Assembly: GCA_964017065.1 (NCBI GenBank)
Contig: OZ024784.1
Span: 13,745,152-13,809,151, forward strand
DNA length: 64,000 bases
Direction: 5' to 3'
DNA from: Haliclona indistincta
Taxonomy: Eukaryota > Porifera > Demospongiae > Haplosclerida > Chalinidae
Of the stretch, positions 44,471 to 58,300 are shown one piece after another (position 1 is the first letter of the stretch; each line of letters begins with the position of its first letter). The notes below the pieces were generated by a model. That model was given only the letters and a program-made list of their open reading frames with translations. It did not search any database and was not told where the DNA came from. The position numbers were made by a program, and so were the translations under genes.

Positions 44471-46434
44471 AACCTTATTCAGTTTGTGGTATGTTCAACA
44501 TTACCTTAATGTCTATTTCTGTTCGTTTTATGTGTGTAACTCATTGTCGTGTATATGTAAGTATCAAATATAATATTATAACACTGTAAAAACACTAGTT
44601 ACTGAATGGAAGAACAGTATTACTGCATTACCAAAACAGAAGCTACAGTACACACTAAGTCAATTTGTGACATATCTATTGACTGCACAATAGAGTTGGC
44701 AGAGCAGATGTATCAGATTAGCATGTACCAATAAATAGACAAACCTAGCCTAGGGAATCCATGTGGTGAACAGCAATTAATCACAATTTTTATCTCGAAA
44801 TTTGTGATAACTACTTGATAATTGCAGCTAGTGCAAACAACATTTAATACAGCATTTGTGGCTACTGACAGCTGAACTGAGAGTGCACAGCCCACACATA
44901 AACAAGACCATTCAACTAAATTAGATCAAGTACAGTAGAGCCTTACTTGAGCATAACAGCAGCAACACAAAGACTTCAGTAAAACTCGTTTGTATTTAAA
45001 TTTGGCACATTCACTTCCTGCGATAATCCATTTCAACGCACAGGTATGGGCATTGCTATAATAATTTTATTTGAATTAACTTTAGCACTTATCGTAAGGT
45101 ATGCAGTAATGTAGCATCATAATATCTATGGTAGCATCAACATACAGCAAAGCAAGTTCTTGAACTCCGTCCTTATTTACATAGATGGTTTGATGATATT
45201 CAGTAAGGATTCACAAATCACATTTCTCACATCTTTACGATGCAAGGTGCATTTGATAAAGATAAAGTCATCATCTTTTCGTGCATACTATCAACTACTT
45301 TCAAGTCTCAATGTTCAAGGCTGGGTAGTATAGAGTGCATGCCATTCAGCCACATGATATACAAGTAGGAGGAGGAATCCTAAACAAGATCATTCTCACG
45401 GTTTATAACAAGCAGGGCATGCAAAACAGAAGTTATGGCCTGTAGAAGCTATAGAACACAACTGACCAGTGATGTAAGATCAACCACAATTTCCTGGCAG
45501 TTTAAAATTAATCACATGACAAATTGTGGTTAATTACCATTATATGTTTTCTATCCAGTAAGCTAGCCAACTCAATGATTTATCTGAAAGACTATACAAC
45601 TAGCCAGAAAGAGCCATACAGTGCACAATGCACAATAAGCAATATGATTTGTACCCGGCGATCATAGGCTTGGTAGTACAGTAGACTTTCAGAAGTAGCA
45701 CCATCCTGATCTGTTCTTAGTTTTTTCAGGTGCTTGCAACAAATGTTTAGCTTTGTGCACATATGTGTGTGTATGTGCAGGTGGCATGATCACATGTGTG
45801 AAAGTGGTCTGGTCACCAGGCCTCAAGAACAAAAATTATAACAGCATGTAGGATCTCTAGGTTTGGTGAAGTTGTCAGATTTGCAAATATGCTTTGTTTC
45901 ACTGCATCATGATCAGACAATTACACATAGTTCTTATTAGCAAAACTTACAGCTGTTATAAAGTACACTTATTCAATGTAAGTGCACATATTGCACATAC
46001 ATGCACTGTATTGGCAATTGGTAACAGTATACTAATAGGACTGATCTGCAGGTCTAGCTTAGTCACCTCGTGCCCTTGGGCAGCTGTGATTAGTAACATA
46101 CAATAAGTCAATACTGCATTCCATTTTGCTATCTCGCATCCCTCCACTATGGTAATGCGTCTAGCCATCATTTTGCAAACGACAAAGTGCAGTCTTTGCT
46201 CTGACTGGATATGCAATGCTTTGTTCGGCCAAACCAACATGTGCGTTGCTAGGAGTGTTTTTTTCAGGCAACCATTTCTGCTTGTTCGTGAGTGGACGTA
46301 GTGTATCCCATAACCTTACTGTTGAAATCATTCACAAATTTTAAATTTTTCATCAGTGAATCAAATTGCTCACAGGTCTGAAAAAATAGAATGTAATCTA
46401 ACACCTATGATGATGATGATACAGCCTTGCTGGA
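44471..46434. other. Intergenic ~2 kb between convergent genes
   Basis: 3' flanks of CRD-like gene 2 (+) and sideroflexin (-). A hairpin lies at ~45482-45535 (AACCACAATTT with AAATTGTGGTT). No supported gene or RNA. Confidence 0.5.
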
Positions 46435-49400
46435 CTAAAGACCTTTGTTATAGTACAAGAATGGCTCAGAGGTTTTCTGCTGTAGCTCAGGCTCCACAGT
46501 TGAAGTTGGTATCTAAAGTGAAATACCATCAATAAGAGTTGGGGCTCTGTAACTAACAGTCCACAAACCATGCAAATGCAACGTTATTACTACAACATAC
46601 AAACATTTCCAAGAACATTATGTAAGATGTAAGACAACATTTGAGTATAGTATTACTATCTTAGTTTTAGTAGTAGCACAAAGGAGCACTATCACGCATT
46701 TGATTAAAAATTGCATGCCCACAAACTAGTGATGTCTGACGGTACATGTACATCAATTTCGTATTGGCTGGCAGCCTCAGACTCCTAGGAGGTAAGCAAC
46801 AGCTAGTAGCAAGCAGACAACTACGATCGTCTTGGGATAGTAAAAACCTGCTGCTTACAATCTAGAAGTCCAGTTCCAGCCATTACAAAACTAAAATACA
46901 CGTACCGTCAGCAATCATAGTCTATCTAACACGGCCATCATGTGTGGTCTTGTAATTTTTGATCAAATGTGTGGGAATGTCCCGCTCCTGACCCCTGAAT
47001 AACAACTATTGGCACTGTTGTATCAAGGGCTCATCGAGATGTGAACCAGTGTAGAGAGTAAATTGTAAAGTGTTATTATTCACTTTTGGCTGATACAAAA
47101 TGGCTGGTGTCTATGAGTAGTTACAAACGATAGATAGCACATGTCATAAAACTACATTTACTTCAATTCTGTCGTCGGTTTTTCGTCTTGTAAACAACTG
47201 GAGATTTCAGTAATAATGCCAACTGAAGATAATTTACACTGGGAAGATGCATGCCCTCCCGCTAATTGGATTGGCTATCAGAAATTAGCCTAGAATATTA
47301 TAATCAATATGCATCGGTAACCATGCCCATATGTCATTCATTACTAAAAGCATCATCTGACATGAAAACTGAAAAATAATTTATCAACATCAGCACTGGT
47401 ATCTGCAGATAATTTTTTAACAAAATCCCATTTCATTATCAATATGCCCACTAGTCTAGCGCGCTATGACCCTCTCCCGCAAAAGAAAAAAAGGGGGCGG
47501 GTCAAATGCGGGAGAGGGTCTAGCCAAACTCGCAAGATAATTAGTTCATTACCCGAATTTCGGTTAACTATATTCATGGTAATTATTACGTCAACAGACG
47601 TAAATGCAATTGTCACGTGAACGCGCTACGACAAATGATGGCAGTGATCTGCAGGTACTGCGCTTCTACGACGATTTGCAGAAGCGTTTTGCAGCAGGCT
47701 CGTATCCCACAGCCTCCAAAGTGAACTATGCACCCCGTGGTAATATCATAAAGACTAGAGACTTGCCATACCACGCCTGAGTCGAAGAAAGTCTCTCTTC
47801 CACCGAGAACTGCACTAACAACGTCTTTCCGAAGAGGCGCAAGATTTGATAGCCCAGAGAGAGCGTGCAATGGCGTTATTGCACTGTAGTCGCTCGTCAC
47901 AGCGTGTCGATTGCATTTCTACACTATGCAAGAACGGCCGCCATGTTTATTCTGTGACAGAGGAAGTATGTTGACGTAATAATACCGTGAATAACATTAC
48001 CCGAAATTCGGGTAATGAAACTAATCATCTTGCGAGTTTGGCTAGACCCTCTACCGCGCTTGGCCCCTCCCCTTTTTTCGCGGTAGAGGGTCATAGTGCG
48101 CTAGACTATATGCCCACATGTTCAAGGCAGGCACTCTTCATCAGAATTTATCATGACACTCATTTTACAAGAAGAAAAACTTACTGACCTTGGAGTCTTG
48201 AGGAAAGAGGGCAATAGCTACTGGAAGAGCAACAGCAAAACATAGAGTGCACACTGCGGCATGTAGTGGTAGATGCAATCTTGGGTAGTGTTTCCAGAAT
48301 GAAAACCTATATTATAAAACCCACAATTTCTGAAACATATGTATCATCCCAACTAATATTGCTGCCAAATTACTGTTAGTTTTCAGAATGTTTCACCAAT
48401 ACTCTACAAAACAATGATGAATTGGTGCAGTAATTAGTCTGAGTGGCACTTGATCTGACCATTAGATGCTAGTTAGTCATGAGAGAACAACGAAGTAGTG
48501 CATGCGCAATTTTAAAACTACCTAAAAATCATATATCCTTTCGAGTCTTTTTTTTTGTAACTGTAAGTTTGCTTTGTGGCAAAATGGCAGTCCAAGTATG
48601 GCTAGTTTGTATAGAGGGTAATTCCGGCAGGAGAAATGTGGCGAATAGTCAAGTTTTTGCCAAAATTTATTATAATTTATATAAACTACCAAAACACGAA
48701 TTTTAGGTCATTATTTTTTTATCCTCAAAATAATTATCCGCTATAGCTGCTTAGCCTACGAGAGCTTGAGATCTGTAAACTAGCTAAGGAAGGGTAATAT
48801 TAATTTTCAGCAAGAACGAGGAGGCAGCTACCTCCTCTGCTCAATACTAGTTACACCCCTGCCTGGTGGCATTATTTCAAAACAGCACTGAGCTGTTCAG
48901 TCATTGCACAAATGATGCGTTACTGTTATTGTGTACCAAATAATTATGATTCATCAGAGGTAAAAATGACACCTGTTTACAATATAACTCACTTTTCTAT
49001 CTGAGTCATGATCACAGGTGGTATCAGTAACACTGGAGCAGGAAGAACCACTCTGGTCAATGCTGTCTCAAACACAGCCTGCAGGAGAGAAACAAGTAGA
49101 GATCAAAGAGCAGATATCTGTAACCTGTCTATGCAGTCAATGGACTAGAGTAGACTGTGACTATTCTATAGGGACTAAGTCAAAGAATAAAAATTAATAA
49201 TAATATAAAATATTAATAATGAAATTTGCCTGACAGTGCGTAATTGCAAAAGACTACTCACTCGTCTTGCAGCAGTGACCGATGTACCAACAACCTCTCC
49301 TTCCTTGTTCTTCACCTCAATGCCCTCTCCTAGCTCATGGTTCCTCATCAAAATAACATTGGAAATATTTGCAGCAGCTGCAAAAACAGATTAGTGAATT

Positions 49401-52400
49401 GAACACATGTTCAAAAAATAGTAACAAGCTGTGCCTTGAAGAATTATGACAAAATTAGAACCACGTAGGATAGGCATGAATTTTGAGGACAAGCATAATT
49501 TTTGTCACAATTTAGGGTCTGATACAATAGCCCTGCAGTGCCCATGAAACCTGTTAGCAACTAGGAAAGTTAGATACTGTATAGTAGGTAATTTTGGCGG
49601 GAGTAAATTTTGGTGAATCGTCAAGCTTTCGCCAAATCTGCTTTTTCTATTATGATGATACATGAGCTAGACGCTGGGCACCAAAATTCACCAAAACGCA
49701 AAATCTGGGTTATTCGCCAAAACTTGGACCCTACGGTATATCAGCTAGGAAATAATATATATAATACAATTTTAATAGAGAAAAATTTATGGTATCCCAG
49801 CTGACCTAAACATCACCATGTCCGTATTTTACATACAATACTGTGGAAAAATTTCACCAGGGTCGGACACTTGTCCTTTATTTACTGGACATTTCCTTAA
49901 CAAATTATTTCAAAAATTATGCCTGAATGCGATAATTTTTATTAAGGATAATAGAAGATTGGACAAAATCAATTTCCTAAAAAATCAGGCAATATCTAGC
50001 ATGACTGCAGTACTGGCAGGTTCCACAACACTGCACATGGGTATCTTTCAATCAAGGGTTAAACAGCCTTTTGGTAACTTCACTCTTAAAAGAATGCAGT
50101 GAGAAATGATGAGTGCAGCAAATGTTGAATGGTAGGAGGCATCACACATAGCTACAATGAACAACACATTACCTGCAATATTATGGTGCCCATGTGCATA
50201 TGAAATACACACTAGGGAGGCATGAACAATTTCGAAGTGAGCTTATACCCACAAATAGGTTCATTGATTAGATCAATGTACAACCTACAGTGATTTTTGA
50301 AAAAATTTGTGATTACGAAATTGACAATAACAGCTCTATGATGCTGTAGCATGATGACTGATTTCTCAGTCATCTCTCAGTGAGCAAATGTATTTTTGCT
50401 ATATACCACATATACGTCTTCAATCACAAATTTTTTTTTGTCAAAATCTAAGTAGGATGAGTGTACAGTATGTTGTATTGCTAACCAACAGCAGGAAAGG
50501 GAACAAATCGCTGAATCATCATCTTTGTGGATGGTTTGAAATTCTGAGCTCTTTGCAATAATGCACTCAAACCAACCTGTGAATAAAACAGTATCATCAT
50601 TATACAACTGACATTATACAGAAGAAACACAAGCTTTGTTTGAAACAAGAGAGGATAATGATCTACCAGACACCTTGCTCAACAAGGTGTCTCGACCAGG
50701 CACAGCCACACTCCTATAAGGCCAATTTTCTGTTTCTGGTCCAACCAGTTGAATAAAAATGACCAGGCAACCAGGCTGCTTATTTTTTAAGTAAGTACAT
50801 GTTGCATTGTTCATTTTAAGAATTGTAAGGTACATTTAGGGTTAATAAATTGACTACCACTGACTATGAACACTGAAAAGATAGACGTATAAAACATGTA
50901 CATTGACCTTAAAAAAATTGACCACCAAGGAGACCAGAAACAGAAAATTTAATTTACATGGCTCTAGTTCCTCAGAGAAATTTAAACCAGCAGTGGCTTG
51001 GAAGCTTGCCCTCTGGTGTGATCCACGGAGAAACAAACAGATGTCTGTGGTCTAGGACGTCAGTTGACATTGAGTAGCACCTATGCTAATAGGTAGTCCA
51101 AACAATAATGGCTACTGCTACTTTAATGCAAAGGTAGTTTTAGAAGAGCTTAATGCTACTGGTATTGCCCAGTGAGGAAGAGTCACAAAGCACTCCAAAT
51201 GTACCATTCAAAGTTTTAGAATCTTCAATTTAATGCGGCCTCCAGCCATTCAAAACATAATCACTGTTATTGAATTAAATCATGTTTTTGTGTAATAAGC
51301 ACTTTGTGGCACACCAGTTAAGCATGAGAATGCTGAGGCCATGTGATGGACTATGAGTATCCTGATATAAACAAGAGTGCACGGACATCAACAGTAGTTT
51401 ACTGTAGTATACGATGTAACCATCAGATGGTTACATTACGTCATTTTCGCGCATGCACATGCAATGCATACTAGGCTCTCTAATAGCCACCCACGCTGCC
51501 CACGCCGAGAGCCTGGGTACGAGGCTAGTGGATCAGTAACAGACCTCAGTCTTGACCACTCCTTAATTTTATCACAAAATGCACCATCAGTAGTGTTATT
51601 ATACTGTCATAAGAATTAAAGGGGTATTGTAAATTGTTATTGTCCCTCTTCCGGGGGAAAAATACATTAGGAGGAATCATTACAGATGAATAGTGACTGG
51701 GTCATAATGAATAAAGCAAGAGGGGACAGGAATTATGTCACGGCCCTAGCAGTCAACACATCAACTAAGTGCACAGCACTAAATCCATAAGAGACAAAAC
51801 TGCCTTACTAAGAACAGAACAGAACAGAACTCTGTTAAATGGTTTCACAGTGTCATCACTGGTAATGACAGAACACTGTTTCATTAAGGACATACTACAA
51901 GTTGCTCTCCTAATGAATAACTATAAATATTATGTAAACAACACCAGTACTGCAGCTGCCATACAATGCTATTCGCTAGAATCAGCCTCTGTACACAGAA
52001 CAGTAAAACTATATGATATAGTGTGTTATAAAATTCTAGTGAAATGGTTGCCTGCTGTATATCTACAATAGCACACGTTCTGTCACTTTCAGCTTACATG
52101 GGTACAAAAAACATGTGTCGACCTAGTGTCGACCAATATTAGTATGGCTGATTTTGAAAAAGATGGGGACCAGCCGGATAAAAGCACCAAACTTTTTCCT
52201 ACATGTCCTTGGGTACTAACCTTTGAGTTTTTAATGGGACCCAATCGCATAGTGCATTCTGACAACTTTTATGGTAATTTTATATTTTAACGTTTATGAA
52301 TAATTAATGAATACATTTTGTACATAAACCATTTCTCAACTGGCTAAAACTTACTCCACTATGTTCTTCTACTGGTATATTAAATAATGAATCATCCCCT

Positions 52401-55313
52401 GCAATGATTTTGTTGGTTACTTCAGTGTTACAGAACACTTTAGTTTGCATTATACTGACAAGTATATTTACTAATTTCAGTGCATGACCAGTTAGCTTAA
52501 TTTCTTGCAAGTACATCTGTACCACAGCCTTTCTCACTTTTAAATCCACACTTAACTAGTTCAAGGCATGCTTTGTTGGCTATTGGTTGTGTCATCCAAA
52601 TAAGCATCTATTTCTGCTGCTGCTGTCAGTCCATGCAAATCCCCAAGATTCTGGAGTAGGCCTCCGCTGTTCACTTGTAGCCCAGATACTGCTCAAAACT
52701 GCTACTCATTAAGAAAGGCTGTAAGATAGTGCAAGAAAGGCTGTCAGATAGAGTTAGAAATACTGTAAGATAGTGCAAGAAAGGCTGTCAGATAGAGTTA
52801 GAAATACTGTAAGATAGTGCAAGAAAGGCTGTCAGATAGAGTTAGAAATACTGTAAGATAGTGCAAGAAAGGCTGTCAGATGGTGCAAGAAATACTGTAA
52901 GATAGTGCAAGAAAGACTTTAAGATAGTGCTAGAAGACTGTAAGATAGTGCAAGAAAGACTTTAAGATAGTGCTATAGAAATACTGTAAGATAGTGCAAG
53001 AAAGGCTGTCAGATAGAGTTAGAAATACTGTAAGATAGTGCAAGAAAGGCTGTCAGATGGTGCAAGAAATACTGTAAGATAGTGCAAGAAAGACTTTAAG
53101 ATAGTGCTAGAAGACTGTAAGATAGTGCAAGAAAGACTTTAAGATAGTGCTATAGAAATACTGTAAGATAGTGCTTGAAATACTGTAAGATAGTGCTAGA
53201 AAGACTGTAAGATAGTACAAGAAAGGCTTTAAGATAGTGATGTGACTGTGAGATAGTACAAGAAAGACTGTAAGTAATGCTGTGGAAACATTTGGGAAGC
53301 AATTCCATGTTTCCTAGGCTGCTGTTACAGCAAGAGTAACAGTTTTGAGCTCATCGATGAAGCAAGAATGGAACTACTTGTCGAGAAAGCAAACTATGGA
53401 ATACATTCCACCAACAGCCAATGCTCTATTGCAACATGCAAGGTGAGCTGCTTATCAGGTTAGTATCTGGGCTACAAGTGAACAGCGGAGGCCTACTCCA
53501 CAATCTTGGGGATTGGTGGACTTGCAGCAGCAGAAATAGATGCCTATTTGGATGACACAACCAATAGCCAACGAATTATGCCTTGAACTAGTTAAGTGTG
53601 GGTGTAAAAGTGAGAAAGGCTGCTGTGGTGCATATGTACTTGCAAGAAATTAAGTAGAAGACCATAAGTAGACCATAGTGGAATAAGTTTTAGCCAGTTG
53701 AGAAATGGTTTATGTACAAAATGTATGTACTCATTAATTATTCATAAAATTAATGTGACATAAAAGTTGTCAGAATGCACTATGCGGTTGGGTCCTATTA
53801 AAAAATCAAAGTTTAGTACCCAAGGACATGTAGGAAAAAGCTTGGTGCTTTTATCCAGTGTGTCCCCATTCCTCCAAAATAGTCCAAAAATCTGCCCTAC
53901 TATATGAAATAGGCTACATATTTCAATTTCATCTGCTCAACTCATAGCTACAAGTGATAGATGATATTACTCTGGCAGTTGCTGCCAGAGCATGACCAGC
54001 GATACAGTTGTTGGTAGTCTGTGATAACTGCAATAATCTATTTCCTTCTCTATCAACACCAGTCATCAGTAGCACCATAATGACACAATGACGAAAGACT
54101 GGCAGCCTTAAATCACAGTGCATCATAAGGGGCTCAATTCCTGTTATGAGCACAGCTGGACTAGTCATGCTTAACAAAATGACATAAAACACAGAGACAG
54201 GAAATATCCTACTATCAAGTAGTTATTAATAAAAAGAATTGACCACAAATGGGTCCCATTCAGTAACTGTATAGATGAACAGGATACGTGTCAGGATGTA
54301 TACACATGATGACACTACACAACACATGATGACACTACACAGTAAACAAATAAGAAAGGTGTGGGGTAGTAAGCTAAGGAAGAAGACAGGAAGACAGGAA
54401 TCAGTAAACACAAACATGTTTAGTACTGAACAATGACCTGTATTCATAGTAACACAAATATTATTCTAGCAGAATTCACAACTTGACAGTAACCAGGAAT
54501 GAATACTGGACATACTTATCAATGAGAGATCAGGTTGCTAGGAGTTATGCATTTATAATGTCTAGCTGTTCATGCAGACTGAGCAATAGATGTCATATTC
54601 ACTACTATATAGGGTTTCATACAATACCCAGAGAAAGGGGGATTCTCATCCCTAACTCCAGCGTCCCCCTCTAGTGCTGCTTTGGTGTCAAAATAATTAT
54701 ATGTAGGTGTATATGGGAAATTGGATACCAAGGGCAAAGCACGGGGAATCCAAATTCACATATGCACCGAAAACAGAGGCTTATAACCGGTTTAAAATAT
54801 GATTTTGACTTACCTGGAGGAAAATAGCACTGTTGTACAAGCGAGCTACCCGAAACGGCACAGAAGATACAAATAGCATGACAAACGGCACTTAGTTTCC
54901 TGCCTACTGCACTGTGGCGCCATGTTTTTTACACCCACCAACGCACCAGGTAAATACGCAAAATTTGGATACCTCATTACATCAAAGAGAATTATTCATA
55001 TTATAGTTTAAAGCCTAGGAAGACTCAAAATCAGTCTTAAAGGGCCTTTCAGAAACATACACTCAGACATCTTAAAAAGCAAATTAACTTTTATGCTATG
55101 AGAAAGTAGTAAAAACACAACTATCTACATCACTCACAGCAATGAAGATGGCTGATGACACTGCTCCAAAGTATCCAAGAACAAACCGACTCGTTGGTGT
55201 GGGCTATGTTCATAAGCAATTAACATCATTCTTCATCATACGATAGCATTCATACCTTACTAGCATTTCTATTTGCATAGTTGACTCCAGCATTATGACT
55301 CTGATTCAACCAC

Positions 55314-55347
<34 letters not shown>

Positions 55348-55355
55348 AAGACACA

Positions 55356-55389
<34 letters not shown>

Positions 55390-58300
55390 TGTACTATTAG
55401 CAACAGTCGCAATAATTTAGTGATCTTTTAAGTGAAGTGCACATACCATTCTGTTCTAGTTGCTACAAGTCAGAGGTAGCATACCACTGGGATTGGTACA
55501 TGCATTGCAGCTACGTGCATCATAATGAAATCAACAAATACTAATACACAGTACAAGATTTGAAATGACCACACCCGCAGGATTAGTCAACAAAATACCT
55601 ACATATCACCTGTATCATCGATATCTCCTAAAAACTGATGCGTCATGTGATCAACCATGACAAAGAGACATAACAGTGTAGCAGCTACTGCTACAGTCAA
55701 TATGACACTGCATGATGTCTACTGGTAGGAAGTACAGTATCAATAACCATAACAATTATGGTATTCTATTGAAGTGTGTTGCCTAGCATCCAATAGTCAT
55801 CATCATAGGTTTCTGAGCAAACGGCCAGAGGGAACCTAACTAGTGACATCCTATGAGACTGTAATCCATAGTTACAATATAGCATTGCCTAGTATGCATG
55901 CACGTCACGTATAGTCTACCGTCATTCTATAGGACACCTAATACCAGGAATCATAACGTCCCCATTCCAGCAGCATGACTGTGATACTACAGCAAAGCTA
56001 TACGATAACCAAGTTACATAATGATTTACGTCAACACTTCCAAGCTAAGAACTCTCATTTCATACAAGGAATCACAAGACCTGAAGAAACAGTTAGATCA
56101 CGCATTGCACAATAATGTGTTCAAGCACCAACTCAATATTGATCTCATTGGTTTTATGGTCAATCAATTCTAGTGAATTTCCAATCAGTGACTAAACACA
56201 TAACTAGTTATTAAGTGAATCCTAACACCATTGAAAGTTATTAAGTGAAATTAGCACTAAAATAATACTAGCAGGTGAGGCAATGATTATGTCACTACAT
56301 GGTTGCACAGTTTGCAAACAGCCTCAAGGCAGTGGTACCTGATGTTGCTAGGTGATAATATCACTGGTCGTGAAGACGTCGAACTATTATTAACTAATAA
56401 TAATAGCTCATTGAAACAAAGCTAAATATTTGCACTGTCAAGCTGAACCTAATGTGATTACACATGATTTCATTAAAGCAGCTAATCGATACTATTTACA
56501 GCAGATTCAGATAAAAATAACTATTTCCTAATCAAAGTTGACATAATTATAATTCCTTTAAAATGTAGGAAAAGGTGTTATTAATTATTTGACAATAATT
56601 ATTATTAATAAGTCACAGGTCACCTTATATGATATCATAAAATTGAGTATATTAATAGTAACAAGTTATATTTAGAACATTTATAACCATATAAGGTCAA
56701 TAATTCTGCATGATGTTATCTAAAACACTACTGGGTATTATTCAAATTGCCTGGTAACTGCATGAACTCTGGTTTCAGTTTTGAAAAACAGAGAAAGATC
56801 ATAAAAATATATAACATCTGTTGAACTTTCAACTCTCTCGAGCACTGACAAAATCAAAAACTGTCCACAGTTTCATCATCTTACTTCTTAGAATTAACCA
56901 TCACAACCATACCCAGCACTAATAATATGCATCCTAATCAACACAGTATTACCAGAAGACAATACTGTCAACATTAATACACATACAAATGAAAGAGTGT
57001 AGTCGAATATACTTACCTGCCAAAATATCATTTGTTTAAAGGTCTGATTGGGTAGCAACAAGCCAATAACCTGAAGAATTTTTAATAATAAAGAATTTTC
57101 AGTACAAGGTGCTAAGGACATGCGTAATAGACACTACTGATGCAACTGAAAGCTATTTTATTAACAGATTATGTGTATATGCACTACCATAATAGTAAAC
57201 TGGTTGCTAGGACAACTACACAACACCAATGGAATGCACAAACACATGGCTTTGATGGAAGCCATACAGGACAAGTGGAAACAGGCAAGAAAGGTTGGGT
57301 AGACATATCTTTTCCTAGTTATTAACTAGGAAGTGACATCATTATACAGGTTAGTGGTTGTCTAGACAGTGTAAACAAGACAGTAATGTACATAGTACTA
57401 GCATCACATCACAGACCAGGTTATGTATGTACATGTGAATGAGAGAGTGCACATGTGACTGTGTACCAGTACATCATTTCTCTTGGTAACCTCATGGTAA
57501 CAACAACCCCAAAATGTGTTCAAGAACAAGTAACATGATGACGCATGTACATCAAAGCAAACATTACACAATGCTTCTAGAACTATAGACAACATTAGAA
57601 CACAGTTTGGAGTAAGTAGTATAGTAACTGTATAATGTGTATGTGTCAACTTACACTAATTGTCCCAAAAGGCACATAACCTGTATGTGTAAAGTAACAT
57701 ACAACAATAGTGCATGTGACTGGCTCACCTGACATCCTAAAAGGCATGAGTATCTTCTGGTTAGTGTCAGGATGAATGATAGCCTGAACAGAAACAATAC
57801 CTCATGTTATCATGTTACCATCATGCTACTTATAAGGAGAGAGAGACAAGTCATGTGCTTTTCAGTACAGGTCGTTAAGTGCAGGTTATATCCCAGTGCG
57901 TTAGCGGGAAATATGACCCGTTATATCCCGCGGGAAAGGGCGCGCTCAAGTGAAGTCTCGAAAGCGCTAGCCCTTTCCCGAGGGATATAACGGGTCGTAC
58001 GTCCCGCCAACATGTGATATAACTTACTTGTACCATGCTAAAGGCTGTTCTGATCTTGGGCACGTGACGCGGAGGGAAATATGACCCGTTATATCCCTCA
58101 AATAGCGCAATCTGATTGGTCAGAATAGTCTTAGTATGGTATAATTTTTACTAATGACTCCCCTATCTTGGAAGTATCTGCTACCAGTTAATTAGTGGGC
58201 TTTGGAATCATTCTGCATTTTTCTCATGTATGGTAGCTTGGTATGATCATGACAATCAGGCACATTGATCTTAGCAACCACATTATTGCATGTATATGGA

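Noticed and set aside
47613..47900. 95-codon open frame on the minus strand as a gene
   Set aside because: No ATG in a useful position, no family resemblance, and it lies wholly inside the Mutator-like element and a sideroflexin intron. Kept only as possible captured sequence.
50600..52100. Several 60-100 codon frames in the long sideroflexin intron (also 54226-54674 and 57140-57990)
   Set aside because: Composition is random-like for AT-rich intron DNA, with no family resemblance, conserved partner or splice logic.
52711..53275. Regularly spaced repeats suggesting a CRISPR-like array
   Set aside because: Units are contiguous with no unique spacers, vary among themselves, sit inside an inverted-repeat element in a eukaryotic intron, and no cas-like gene is present.
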